A stretch of DNA of 64,000 nt from Myxococcus xanthus (GTDB lineage Bacteria; Myxococcota; Myxococcia; Myxococcales; Myxococcaceae), in NCBI RefSeq assembly GCF_900106535.1, contig NZ_FNOH01000003.1, forward strand, positions 806,001 through 870,000, given 5' to 3'. The position numbers were made by a program, and so were the translations under genes. Positions within the stretch are counted from its first letter, which is position 1. Every line of letters begins with the position of its first letter. Shown here piece by piece: positions 30,474-41,700 of this stretch. The notes beneath the pieces are model-generated. The model searched no databases. It worked only from the letters and a program-made list of their open reading frames with translations, and was not told the DNA's origin.

Positions 30474-33400
30474 ATGAAGTCATCCTTCGGTGTCTCACAG
30501 GCCCCTGTGGATTCCCCTCTGGTCTCCGGTGTGTCTGGAGACCGCACGCGCGATGAAATCGCGGCGTGGCTTCGGGCCTACGTCGCCGAGTCCGCCGAAC
30601 TCACGCCCGAAGAGGTCGACCCCCAGGAACCCTTCGTTCGCTACGGGCTGACGTCGAAGGACGCGGTGTTCTTGTCGGGTGAGTTGGCGGACTGGCTGGG
30701 CCGCGACGTGTCGCCCACCATCCTCTGGGAGCACGCCACCATCGACGCGCTCAGCCAGGCGCTCGGCCGTGGCACCGAGCCCGTGACGCATGCGCCCGCG
30801 ACGCCCGTCACCGAGGCCGCGCAGGACGAAGCCATCGCGGTGGTCTCGCTGGGGTGCCGCTTCCCGGGAGCCCCGACGCCAGAGGCATTCTGGGCGCTGC
30901 TCCAGCGCGGCGGGGATGCCATCACCGAAGTCCCCGCGGACCGTTGGGATGCGGCGAGCCTCTACGCGCCGGACCCGTCCACGCCCGCGACGATGAACAC
31001 GCGATGGGGTGGCTTCCTCGAAGACGTCGGCGCGTTCGACCCGCTCTTCTTCGGCATCTCGCCTCGCGAAGCCGTGCGGATGGATCCACAGCAACGCCTG
31101 CTCCTGGAAGTCGCGTGGGAGGCGCTGGAGCGCGCGGGACAGGCACCGCAGGGACTCCAGGGCAGTCGCACGGGCGTCTTCGTCGGCATCAGCACCAGCG
31201 ACTACGCGCAGCGACAGTTCGGCGACCGCTCCTTGTTGGATGCGTACGCGGGCACTGGCAACGCGCACAGCATCGCGGCCAACCGGCTGTCGTACGTGTT
31301 GGGCTTGCGCGGTCCGAGCATGGCCGTGGACACCGCGTGCTCATCGTCGCTCGTCGCGGTGCACCTGGCCTGTCAGAGCCTCCGCGGCCGCGAGTGCGAC
31401 CTGGCGATGGCGGGCGGCGTCAACCTCATCCTGTCGCCCGAGCTCACCATCGCCTTCTCGCAGGCGGGGATGATGGCGGCGGATGGACGCTGCAAGACGT
31501 TCGACGCGTCGGCCGATGGTTACGTGCGCTCGGAGGGCTGCGGCATCGTCGTCCTTCAGCGCCTGTCGGACGCGCTGGCCTCGGGCGCGCCCATCCTGGC
31601 CGTCATCCGCGGCTCGGCCGTGAATCATGACGGGCTCAGCAACGGGCTCACCGCGCCCAGCGGCGCCGCGCAGCAGGACGTCATCCAGCAAGCCCTCCGT
31701 CAGGCCCGCCTGTCGCCAGAACAGATTGGCTACATCGAAGCCCACGGCACGGGGACGCCGCTGGGCGACCCGATTGAACTAGCGGCACTGCGCGCCGTGC
31801 TGTCTCCGGGGAGGTCGGCGGAGCAGCGCTGCTTCATCGGCTCAGCGAAGAGCAACATCGGCCACCTGGAAGCGGCGGCTGGCATCGCGGGGCTGATGAA
31901 GTCGGTGCTGGCCCTGGGGCACGGCGAGATTCCGCCGCAGGTCCACCTGCGCGTACTCAACCCGCACATCGCCTTGGATGCGACCCGATTTCCGATTCCC
32001 ACGCGCCCCGAGCCGTGGCCCCAAGCGCCCGGCGCGCGCATCGCGGGAGTCAGCGCCTTCGGCTTCGGTGGAACCAACGCCCACGTCATCCTGAGCGAGC
32101 CTCCGCCGCGCCCCGCGGATGCACCTCGCGTCCCCGAGCGCGACAGCCACGTCCTGACGCTGTCGGCCCGGAGCGATGCGGCCCTGCGGAACATGGCCCG
32201 GCAGTACCAGGAGCACCTCCTACGGCCGAACGCCCCCGCGCTGGCGGATGTCTGCTTTACCGCGAACACCGGCCGCAATGCGTGGCCGCATCGGCTCGCG
32301 CTCACCGCGAACTCCCATGCGGAGATGGCGTCGCGGCTCGAGTCCTTCGCCCAAGGGCACGCCGTTCCCAGGCTGCATCAGGGCGAGGTGCAGCGTGGCG
32401 CCGCGCCGCGAATCGTCTTCCTGTATCCCGGCCAGGGCACCCAGTACCCCGGCATGGGCCGACAACTGTTCGACAGCACCCCCGTCTTCCGTGAAGCCCT
32501 GGAGCGCTACGACGCGATTCTCCGTCCACACCTGGATGTCCCGCTGCTGTCGGTGCTGTTTCCGACGACGGACGCCACCGCGCAGCTCATCCACCAGACG
32601 CGCTACACCCAGCCGGCACTGTTCGCGCTGGGCCATGCCCTGACGGAGCTGTGGCGTTCGTGGGGCGTGGTGCCCGACGCCGTCATGGGCCACAGCGTGG
32701 GCGAATTCACGGCCGCGCACGCGGCGGGCGCGCTCGGGCTGGAGGAGGCGTTGGCCCTGCTGGCCACGCGCAGCCGGCTCATCCAGGCACTGCCCCAGAA
32801 CGGCGCCATGGCGGCTGTCCTGACGGATGAAGCCACGGTGCGCATGGCACTGGAGGACGAGCCCCTGGTGGACGTCGCCGCCATCAACGGGCCAAGGCAC
32901 GTCGTCATCTCTGGTGAGCGTGAAGCGGTCCAGCGCATCACCGCGGCGCTACAGGCGCAAGGTGTCGAGTCGCGACCGCTCACCGTCTCCCACGCGTTCC
33001 ACTCGCCGCTGCTGGAGCCGATGCTCGATGGCTTCGAGCAGGTAGCCCGCGTCCTGCCCGCCCACGCGCCGCGCCTCCCGCTCATCTCGAACCTCACGGG
33101 CGAGCGCATGTCCCAGGCCCCCGACGCCGCCTACTGGCGACGGCACGCGCGCGCTCCTGTCCAGTTCTTCAAGAGCCTCCAGACGCTGACACAGGCCGGC
33201 CCCGCGCTGTTCATCGAGCTGGGCCCGCACGACACGCTGCTCGGCATGGCGAAGCGCTGCGTTCCCGAGGGCGCGAGCCTGTGGCTCCCCAGCCTGCGGC
33301 GTCAGCAGGATGCCTGGGAGACGCTGCTCGACAGCCTCGGTGCACTGCACACGCGCGGCGTCACCGTCCCCTGGCGCGCAGTGGACGCGGACCGTCCGCG

Positions 33401-36400
33401 ACGGCGTGTCCCGCTGCCCACCTATCCCTTCGAGCGCCAGAGGTACTTGCTGGACTCCGCGCTCCCCTCCCCTGCCCATAGGCCGACGATGATGACCCAG
33501 ACCTCTGCCGCAGCGCCCGTCGTGTCACGCAAGGAGCGCATCCTCACCGAGCTCCGCGCGGTCGTCGCCTTGCTGCTCCAGGCCCCTCCCGAGAAGCTCG
33601 ACCCGCGCATGTCCTTCCTGGAGATGGGCGCCGACTCCCTCGTGTTGCTGGACGCCATCCGCAATGTGGAGAAGCGCTTCGGCGTGAAGCTGGCCATCCG
33701 TCAGCTCTTCGAGGAACTGACGACGCTGGACGCACTGGCGAGCCACCTCGACCAGACACTGCCCGCGAGCTTCGCGCTGAGTTCCGCGCCAGCCGCGACG
33801 AGCGTTCCCGCGCCGCTCCCCATGAGCACGCCTCCCGCCGCCGCGAACGCGCTCTCCGCGCCGCCGGGAAGCGCCGTCGAGCAGCTCATCCAGCAGCAGT
33901 TGCAGCTCATGGCGCAGCAGCTCGCGCTCCTGGGCGGACGTCCCTCTGCGCCGCTGCAGCTTCCCGTCGCGGCGCAGGAAGCTCCCGTCCCCAAGGCAGT
34001 TCCCACGAACACCGCGAAGGCAGGAGGCGCGTCACCCTTTGGCGCGGGACCCAAGTCCGGCACGCCCGAGCGAGAACTCCCCGCGGTACAGCAGCGTCAC
34101 CTGGACGCGCTCATCGCGAAGTACACCACGCGCACGAAGCGCTCGAAGGAAGCAGCCGTCCGCTACCGGTCGAAGTGGAGCGACGTGCGGTGGCTGATGA
34201 ACTTCCGCGCCGAGCTGAAGGAGGTCTGCTACCCCATCGTCAGCGTGCGTTCGAAGGGCTCGCGGGTCTGGGACGCGGACGGCAACGAGTACATCGACTT
34301 CTCCATGGGCTTCGGGGTGCACCTGTTCGGTCACAACCCGCCCTTCATCATGGAGGCGCTGCAACAACGTCTGGCGGAGGGCATGGAGTTGGGCCCCCAA
34401 TCGGACCTGGGCGGGCAAGCCGCGGAACTGCTCTGCGAGCTGACCGGGATGAAGCGCGTCACCTTCTGCAACTCCGGCACGGAGGCGGTGATGACGGCGC
34501 TCCGGCTGGCGCGCGCCGCGACGGGCCGCACGAAAATCGTGATGTTCACCGGCTCCTACCACGGCCACTCCGACGGCACGCTGGTGGTGGGACGCATGGT
34601 CAACGGTGAGCCCCAGTCGCTGCCCATGGCGGCGGGCGTGTCTCCCAAGGTCGTCGAGGACGTCCTCGTGTTGCCCTACGGTGAGGACCGCACGCTGGAG
34701 CTCATCCGCGAGCACCTTCACGAACTGGCGGGCGTCCTCGTCGAACCCGTGCAGAGCCGCCGTCCCAATCTCCAGCCACGGGCCTTCCTCCAGGCGTTGC
34801 GGACGATGACGCGTGAAGCAGGAGTGCCCCTCATCTTCGACGAGGTCATCACTGGCTTCCGGCTCCATCCGGGTGGCGCTCAGGCGTGGTACGGCATCGA
34901 GGCGGACCTGGTCACCTACGGCAAGGTGCTCGGTGGCGGCATGGCCATTGGCGCCGTCGCGGACCGCGGCGGATTCGTGGACCGCATCGACGGAGGCGAC
35001 TGGAACTACGGTGACGCGTCGTACCCCGCTGTCGAGACGACCTTCTCCGCGGGAACGTTCTGCAAGCACCCGCTGACCATGGCGACCACGGTGGCCACGC
35101 TGAGCCACCTCAAGGCCCAGGGGCCCGCGCTCCAGGAGAATCTGAGCCGCCGCGCCGCAGGGCTGGTCGCTCGGCTCAACGACATCTTCCAGCGCGAGCA
35201 GGCGCCCATCGAGGCGGTCCACGGCGGCTCCGTGCTGCGCTTCTCCGCCGCGGGCAACACCAGCTACCTGTACCAGTCGCTGGAGATGGACCTGTTCTTC
35301 TGCCACCTCATCCAGCGCGGCATCTACATCTGGGAGGGGCGCACGTGCATGCTCTCCACCGCGCACTCGGACGAGGACCTCGACACCATCGTCCGCGCCA
35401 TCACCGAGACGGTGGCGGACATGCGCGCGGGCGGATTCTGGCCACGCACCACACCGCCCGATCCCACCCGTGTGGAAGCGCGCACGCTGCCGATGACGGA
35501 GGCGCAGCGGCAACTGTGGGTGCTCGCCCAGATGAACGCCGGCGGCTCCATCTCCTACAACCTGTCGATGAGCCTGCGGCTCGAAGGCGTGCTCCAGCCC
35601 GAGGTGCTCCAACGTGCCATCCAGCACGTCGTCGACCGGCATGAAGCCCTGCGCATCCACATCCACGAGTCCGGCGAGCAGCAGACCGCGGCCGCTTCGC
35701 TGGCGCTTTCCCTGGCGCTGCACGACCTCTCCCCCCTGCCCGCGCCGGAGCAGGCCGAGCGCCTCTCCGCCTGGTACGAGCAGGAGAACAACACGCCGTT
35801 CGACCTGCACCGCGGTGCGCCCTTCCGCGCCAACCTGCTGAAGCTGGGTGCACAGGAGCATGTCTTCGTCCTCACCGCGCACCACGTCGCGGTGGACGGC
35901 TGGTCGCTGGGTGTCATCGTCCGCGAGATTGCCGCGCGATACACCGAGCTCCGAGCAGGCAAGAGCACCCCGCCTCCACCCGCGATGCAGTGGGGCGAGT
36001 ACGTGCAGTGGCTCCAGCAGCAGGCCGGAACCAAGGAGCAGACGGCCCACGAGCGCTTCTGGCTGAGCCGGCGCGTGGAGACGCTGCCCGCGCTGGAGCT
36101 GCCCATCGACCATGGCCGCCCCGCGCACCGCAGCTATCGGGGTGCCCGGGAGACGCTGCGACTGGACCGCGCCACCACCCAGTCCCTGCGGGAGGCGGCG
36201 GCGCAGCAGCAGTCCACGCTCTTCATGCTGCTGCTCTCCGTCTACACCACGTTCCTCCACCGCCTTACGGGCCAGGATGACGTCCTGGTGGGCATCCCCA
36301 CCGCGGGCCGGGGAATGGAGGGCAGCGAGGGGCTGGTGGGCTACTGCTCGCACCTGCTGCCCATCGCCAGCCACGTTCAGGGCGAGCAGACGTTCTCCGA

Positions 36401-38702
36401 ATACGTCCAGGGTCTCAAACAAGTGCTCTGGGAGGCGTATGAGCACCAGGACTATCCCTTCGCCCTGCTCATCAAGCGCCTGGGACTGCCGCGCAGCACG
36501 AGCCACACCCCGCTCGTCAGCGTCACGTTCAACCTGGAGCGCCCCCTGGGGAACCTCCAGATGGACGGCCTTCGCACCCACTTCGTCCCGCAGCCCGTGC
36601 GCTACGCCGCCTTCGACCTGAGCCTGAACGTCATCGACGCCGAGGACGGACTCGTCCTCGACTTCGACTACAATACCGACCTGTTCGAAGCGGCGACGCT
36701 GGCCCGCTGGGCACAGGGCTTCCGCACGCTGCTGTCAGGAACGCTCGCGCAGCCGGAAGCTCGCGTCGCCGACCTGCCGATGCTCACCCCGGCCGAGCGC
36801 CGCAAGGTCCTGGTGGCGTGGAACCAGAACCAGTTGGGCTACCGGGAGGACCTCCTCACTCACCAACTCATCGAACAGCAGGCCGCCGCGAGGCCCGGCG
36901 TGCACGCGGTGGAGCTGGACGGCCAGTGCATCACCTACGCCGACTTCAACCGGCGCGCGAACCAGCTCGCGCACCACCTGCGCGGCCTGGGGGTCGGACC
37001 GGGCGTGCTGGTGGGCGCCTTCATCGACCGCTCGCCGGAGATGCTGGTGACGTTGCTGGCCATCCTCAAGGCCGGTGGCGCCTACGTGCCGCTGGACCCC
37101 GCGCACCCCGTGGAGCGGCTGCGCTTCCTGCTGGACGACGCGCGCGCGGCCGTGCTGGTGACGAAGCAGTCCCTCGCGGAGCGGCTGCCCGCGCACACCG
37201 CGAAGGTCGTCCACCTGGACACCGACGCCGTCACGCTGGCGTCTCGCCCCACGGAGAACCCGCCCAACACCGCGACGGCCACGTCGCCCGCCTACGTCAT
37301 CTACACGTCCGGCTCCACGGGTGAGCCCAAGGGCGTCGTCATCAGCCACGGCCAGATGGCGGTGCACTTCCAGGACATGCAGCTCCACTTCGAGCTGACC
37401 GAGCGCGACCGCGTGTTGCAGTTCGCCTCGTTCAACTTCGACGCGTCCCTGGAGCAGATTCTCCCGACGTTCATGACGGGCGCCACGCTGGTCCTGCGCG
37501 GCAACCAGGTCTGGACGCCCGAGGAGCTGGCCCGCCGCGTCGTTGAACAGCGGCTGTCGGTGATGAACTTCCCCACGGCGTACTGGCAGCAGCTCACGCA
37601 GAGCTGGGCCGAATCGCCGCCAACCATCGGTGCCCATGACTTGCGGCTGGTCATCATCGGCGGCGACACCGTGCTGCCCAAGGTGCTGGAGCTGTGGCAG
37701 CACGGCCCGCTGGGCAACGTGCGCACGCTCAATGCCTACGGCCCCACTGAGACGCTCATCACCGCGACCACGTTCGCCATCCCCAAGGGCTGGAGCGCAA
37801 CGCGCGTCCCCATCGGCCGGCCGCTGTCGAACCGCCCCTGCTACGTGCTGGACCGGCATGGCGCGCCCGTGCCCATCGGTGTGGCGGGCGAGCTGCACAT
37901 CGGCGGCCCGCTGGTAGCGGCGGGTTACCTCAACCGCCCGGAGCTCACCGCGCAGCGCTTCGTCCCGGACCCGTTCAGCGACGACCCGGCGGCGCGCCTC
38001 TACCGAACCGGAGACCTGGTCCGCTACCGGCCTGACGGCACGCTCGAGTTCCTGGGACGCAGTGACCACCAGGTGAAGGTGCGCGGCTTCCGAATCGAGC
38101 TGGGAGAAATCGAGTCCGCGCTGAGCGCGCACGAGCACGTCCAGGAAGTGGTCGTCATGGTCCGAGAGGAGCCGGGCGCACTGGCCGGACATGACAAGCG
38201 ACTGGTGGCCTACGTGGTGCCCTCCGCGCAGGGCAGCGTGACACCCGCCGCGCTCCGCCAGTTCCTGCTGGAGAAGCTGCCGGACTACATGGTCCCCGCC
38301 TTCTTCGTCCTCATGGAGGCCATGCCTCTGACGGCCAGTGGGAAGCTGGACCGCAAGGCGCTGCCCGCGCCCGACCCGGAGGCCAGCGCGCCCACGCGCC
38401 CCTTCGTCGCACCGCGCACGCCCACCGAGCAGACGCTGGCGGAGGTGTGGATGAAGGCCCTGCGTCTGCCTCGCGTGGGCATCCACGACGACTTCTTCGA
38501 ACTGGGCGGTGACTCGCTGCTGGCCACGCAGGTGGCCTCGCGACTGCGGGACGCGCTCAAGGTGGAGCTGCCCCTGGAGCGGCTCTTCAAGCAGACGACC
38601 ATCGCCGGGCTCGCGGAGCACGTGGACACCGTCCTGTGGGCGGCGCGTGCGGCCGAGGACACCAGCGTCAGCGGCGCGAGCCGTGAAGAGGGGGAGCTGT
38701 GA
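30474..38702 (+). CDS. Hybrid PKS-NRPS, beta-amino fatty acid starter and module 1
   Basis: 2742-aa megasynthase. Domains (approximate residues): ACP 22-98 with phosphopantetheine Ser in GLTSKDA; KS 119-545 with VDTACSSS Cys near 288 and the two His near 424 and 463; AT 645-960 with GHSVGEF Ser near 741 and HAFH, the malonyl-type marker; ACP 1017-1095 (GADSL, Ser near 1053); Ala/Gln linker; class III aminotransferase 1215-1650 with PLP Lys in YGKVLGGG near 1484; C 1670-2105 (HHVAVDG); A 2125-2615; PCP 2645-2712 (GGDSLLA). No KR, DH or ER. The beta-keto acyl chain is therefore aminated, as in iturin-type MycA, but here the acyl ligase is a separate gene (61990) and the AT is built in. A-domain pocket read by eye D-A-E-N-I-G-A-I-T, uncertain, perhaps a basic residue. 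Its stop overlaps the next gene by four bases (GTGA). Confidence 0.93.
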   Translation: MKSSFGVSQAPVDSPLVSGVSGDRTRDEIAAWLRAYVAESAELTPEEVDPQEPFVRYGLTSKDAVFLSGELADWLGRDVSPTILWEHATIDALSQALGRGTEPVTHAPATPVTEAAQDEAIAVVSLGCRFPGAPTPEAFWALLQRGGDAITEVPADRWDAASLYAPDPSTPATMNTRWGGFLEDVGAFDPLFFGISPREAVRMDPQQRLLLEVAWEALERAGQAPQGLQGSRTGVFVGISTSDYAQRQFGDRSLLDAYAGTGNAHSIAANRLSYVLGLRGPSMAVDTACSSSLVAVHLACQSLRGRECDLAMAGGVNLILSPELTIAFSQAGMMAADGRCKTFDASADGYVRSEGCGIVVLQRLSDALASGAPILAVIRGSAVNHDGLSNGLTAPSGAAQQDVIQQALRQARLSPEQIGYIEAHGTGTPLGDPIELAALRAVLSPGRSAEQRCFIGSAKSNIGHLEAAAGIAGLMKSVLALGHGEIPPQVHLRVLNPHIALDATRFPIPTRPEPWPQAPGARIAGVSAFGFGGTNAHVILSEPPPRPADAPRVPERDSHVLTLSARSDAALRNMARQYQEHLLRPNAPALADVCFTANTGRNAWPHRLALTANSHAEMASRLESFAQGHAVPRLHQGEVQRGAAPRIVFLYPGQGTQYPGMGRQLFDSTPVFREALERYDAILRPHLDVPLLSVLFPTTDATAQLIHQTRYTQPALFALGHALTELWRSWGVVPDAVMGHSVGEFTAAHAAGALGLEEALALLATRSRLIQALPQNGAMAAVLTDEATVRMALEDEPLVDVAAINGPRHVVISGEREAVQRITAALQAQGVESRPLTVSHAFHSPLLEPMLDGFEQVARVLPAHAPRLPLISNLTGERMSQAPDAAYWRRHARAPVQFFKSLQTLTQAGPALFIELGPHDTLLGMAKRCVPEGASLWLPSLRRQQDAWETLLDSLGALHTRGVTVPWRAVDADRPRRRVPLPTYPFERQRYLLDSALPSPAHRPTMMTQTSAAAPVVSRKERILTELRAVVALLLQAPPEKLDPRMSFLEMGADSLVLLDAIRNVEKRFGVKLAIRQLFEELTTLDALASHLDQTLPASFALSSAPAATSVPAPLPMSTPPAAANALSAPPGSAVEQLIQQQLQLMAQQLALLGGRPSAPLQLPVAAQEAPVPKAVPTNTAKAGGASPFGAGPKSGTPERELPAVQQRHLDALIAKYTTRTKRSKEAAVRYRSKWSDVRWLMNFRAELKEVCYPIVSVRSKGSRVWDADGNEYIDFSMGFGVHLFGHNPPFIMEALQQRLAEGMELGPQSDLGGQAAELLCELTGMKRVTFCNSGTEAVMTALRLARAATGRTKIVMFTGSYHGHSDGTLVVGRMVNGEPQSLPMAAGVSPKVVEDVLVLPYGEDRTLELIREHLHELAGVLVEPVQSRRPNLQPRAFLQALRTMTREAGVPLIFDEVITGFRLHPGGAQAWYGIEADLVTYGKVLGGGMAIGAVADRGGFVDRIDGGDWNYGDASYPAVETTFSAGTFCKHPLTMATTVATLSHLKAQGPALQENLSRRAAGLVARLNDIFQREQAPIEAVHGGSVLRFSAAGNTSYLYQSLEMDLFFCHLIQRGIYIWEGRTCMLSTAHSDEDLDTIVRAITETVADMRAGGFWPRTTPPDPTRVEARTLPMTEAQRQLWVLAQMNAGGSISYNLSMSLRLEGVLQPEVLQRAIQHVVDRHEALRIHIHESGEQQTAAASLALSLALHDLSPLPAPEQAERLSAWYEQENNTPFDLHRGAPFRANLLKLGAQEHVFVLTAHHVAVDGWSLGVIVREIAARYTELRAGKSTPPPPAMQWGEYVQWLQQQAGTKEQTAHERFWLSRRVETLPALELPIDHGRPAHRSYRGARETLRLDRATTQSLREAAAQQQSTLFMLLLSVYTTFLHRLTGQDDVLVGIPTAGRGMEGSEGLVGYCSHLLPIASHVQGEQTFSEYVQGLKQVLWEAYEHQDYPFALLIKRLGLPRSTSHTPLVSVTFNLERPLGNLQMDGLRTHFVPQPVRYAAFDLSLNVIDAEDGLVLDFDYNTDLFEAATLARWAQGFRTLLSGTLAQPEARVADLPMLTPAERRKVLVAWNQNQLGYREDLLTHQLIEQQAAARPGVHAVELDGQCITYADFNRRANQLAHHLRGLGVGPGVLVGAFIDRSPEMLVTLLAILKAGGAYVPLDPAHPVERLRFLLDDARAAVLVTKQSLAERLPAHTAKVVHLDTDAVTLASRPTENPPNTATATSPAYVIYTSGSTGEPKGVVISHGQMAVHFQDMQLHFELTERDRVLQFASFNFDASLEQILPTFMTGATLVLRGNQVWTPEELARRVVEQRLSVMNFPTAYWQQLTQSWAESPPTIGAHDLRLVIIGGDTVLPKVLELWQHGPLGNVRTLNAYGPTETLITATTFAIPKGWSATRVPIGRPLSNRPCYVLDRHGAPVPIGVAGELHIGGPLVAAGYLNRPELTAQRFVPDPFSDDPAARLYRTGDLVRYRPDGTLEFLGRSDHQVKVRGFRIELGEIESALSAHEHVQEVVVMVREEPGALAGHDKRLVAYVVPSAQGSVTPAALRQFLLEKLPDYMVPAFFVLMEAMPLTASGKLDRKALPAPDPEASAPTRPFVAPRTPTEQTLAEVWMKALRLPRVGIHDDFFELGGDSLLATQVASRLRDALKVELPLERLFKQTTIAGLAEHVDTVLWAARAAEDTSVSGASREEGEL

Positions 38703-41700
38703 ACACGATCGACGGACTGTTGACCCGGTTGCGCCAGCACGACGTACGGCTGTGGATGGAAGGCGAGCGCCTGCGCTTCAACGCCCCTCCGGGCGTGATG
38801 ACGCCCGACCTGCTCGGAGAGATGAAGTCCCGCAAGGAGGAGCTGGTCTCCTTCCTCCAGCAGGTGGGCCAGTCACTCCAGGGCGCCGCGGACCTCATCC
38901 CCGCCGGCCCTCGCGATGGAGCGCTGCCGCTGTCGTCCGGCCAGCAGCGCATGTGGTTCCTGGAGCAGTTCCAGGGGCCCAGCGGCGCGTACAACATGCC
39001 CGCGGCGCTGCGGCTCGAAGGCGCCCTGGACATCGCCGCGCTTCAGCGGAGCCTGGACGAAATCGTCCGCCGTCACGAGGTGCTGCGCACGAGCTATGGG
39101 CAGCATCAGGGCAAGCCCTTCCAGCGCGTCTTGCCGCCTGCGTCCGTGACGATGCCCGAGGTGGACCTCCAGCACCTCCCCGCCGACGCGCGTCAGGCCG
39201 AGGTCCGGCGGCGGGCGACGGAGGAGGCCAGCCGGCCCTTCGACCTGTCACGAGACCTGCCCCTGCGGCTGTCCCTGCTGCGATTGGACCCACGCGAGCA
39301 CGTGCTGCTGCTCACGCTCCACCACGTCGCTTGCGACGGTTGGTCCCTGGGCGTCCTCATCCGCGAACTGGCGGCGCTCTACCGCGCGTTCAGCACGGGC
39401 GAGCCCTCTCCGCTTCCCGAACCCACCCTTCAGTACGGTGACTTCGCGCGCTGGCAGCAGGAGCGCACCACTCGTGGCGACCTCCAGCCGCACCTCTCCT
39501 GGTGGCGCGACCATCTGGCCGGCGCCCCTGCGCTGCTGGAGCTGCCCACCGACCGGCCGCGCCCCGCGAACCAGCGCTTCCACGGTGCGACCCATCGCTT
39601 CACCGTGCCGGCGGAGCTGACCGCCCGGCTCAAGCAGCGGAGCCGCGAGGCAGAGGCCACGCTGTTCATGACGCTGCTGTCCGCGTTCGGCGTGCTCCTG
39701 TCCCGTGGCAGCCGGCAGGAGGACCTCGTCATCGGCACGCCCATCGCCAACCGGGTGCCCCAGACGGAGCCCCTCATCGGCCTCTTCGTCAACTCACTGC
39801 CGCTGCGGCTCCAGGTGGACGGCGCGCGTCCGTTCTCCGAGCTGCTGGCCCGCGTGCGTCAGGACACGCTGAGCGCCTACGCGCATCAGACGCTGCCCTT
39901 CGAGCAACTGGTCGAAGCACTCCAGCCCGCGCGTGACCCGAGTTACTCCCCGCTGTTCCAGGTGCTGTTCACGCTCCAGAACACGCCGTCCGAGGTCCTC
40001 TCGCTGTCCGGCCTCACGCTGGAGCAATTGGAGTTCGAGAGCGGCACCACGCAGTTCGACCTCTCCCTGTCGATGGCGGAGACGGCGCAGGGGCTGGTGA
40101 GCGAGCTGAACTACAACACCGACCTGTTCGATGCGGCCACCGTCGAGCGGATGTCTGGCTACTTTCTCACGCTGCTCGCGGCCATCGCGGAGGACCCCAC
40201 CCGGTCCGTGAGCGACCTGCCCCTGCTGACCGGGCCCGAGCGCCTGCGACTGCTGCGGGAGTGGAATGACACCGCGCTCGACCTGCCCCTGCCCGGCAGC
40301 CTCCACGGCCTCTTCGAACGGCAGGCCGCGCGCCGTCCAGACGCCACCGCCGTGCGCTTCGAGTCGCGCGCCCTGACCTACCGGGAGCTGGATGAACAGG
40401 CGAACCGGGTGGCGAACCACCTGCGCCAGCTCGGCGTGGAGCCGGGGCACCGCGTGGGCATCTTCCTGGAGCGCTCGGTGGAGCTGCTCGTGGGTTTGCT
40501 CGGCATCCTGAAGGCGGGCGCGGCGTATGTGCCGTTGGACCCGCTGTATCCGCCGGACCGGCTGGTGCACATCCTGGATGACAGCGGTGTCTCACTGCTA
40601 CTGACGGAGCCGGAGCTGGCCGCACAGGTCCCCGCCTATCGTGGCAAGCGCATGGTGCTGGCCGAGGCCACCGGCGCTCCCACGACGCCGCCCCAGGTGA
40701 TGCTCGCGGGCACGAACCTGGCCTACGTGCTCTACACGTCCGGCTCCACGGGTCGCCCGAAGGGCGTGGCCGTGCCGCACGCCGCGGTCGTCAACTTCAT
40801 GGCGTCCATGCAGCGGGCGCCTGGGATGACCGACCAGGACACGCTGTTCGCCGTGACGACGGTGGCCTTCGACATCTCCGTGCTGGAGCTCTTCCTGCCC
40901 CTGAGCGTGGGCGGCAGCGTCGTCATCGCCAGTAGCGAAACGGCCGTGGATGGCACCCGGCTGATGCGGGCGCTGGTGGAGAGTGGCGCCACGGTGATGC
41001 AGGCAACGCCTTCCACGTGGCGGATGCTGCTGACGCTGGGGTGGAAAGGCAGCCCCACGCTGAAGCTCCTCTGCGGTGGAGAGGCGATTCCCTCCGAACT
41101 CGTCGAGCCACTGTGCTCGCGCGGCGCATCCCTGTGGAACATGTACGGCCCCACGGAGACGACCATCTGGTCCACCACCACGCGCATGGAGCCGGGACGC
41201 CGCATCACCCTGGGCCGTCCCATTGGCAACACGCAGGTGTACGTGCTGGACGCGGCCATGCAGCCGGTGCCCATGGGCGTGACGGGCGCGCTGTACATCG
41301 GCGGGCACGGCGTGGCGCAGGGCTACCTCCACCGTCCGGACCTGACGGCGGAGCGCTTCGTGCCGGATCCCTTCGGACAGGAGCCGGGCGGGCGGCTCTA
41401 CGCCACGGGTGACCTGATCCGCGCGCTGCCAGACGGCACGCTGGAGTACCTGGGCCGCGGCGATGGACAGGTGAAGCTGCGCGGCTATCGCATCGAGCTG
41501 GGAGAGATTGAAGCCCGGCTGGCGCAGGTGCCTGGCGTCCTGGAAGCCGCTGTGAAGCTGTGGGACGTGTCGGGCCACGCGGAGCTGGTCGCCTACGTGC
41601 GCCCCGGCACCAAGCCCGCCCCCGAGGCGCTGACAATCCGCCAGCACCTGGCTTCTCACCTGCCGGCGTACATGCTGCCGAGCCACTTCGTGACGCTGGA

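Noticed and set aside
36735-38621. Long open frames antisense to the megasynthase genes (for example 34032-36581, 36735-38621, 44290-47187 and 47296-51351 on the minus strand)
   Set aside because: They mirror real codons in high-GC DNA, are rich in Arg, His, Gly and Pro, show no family motif, and lie wholly over clear PKS/NRPS domains.
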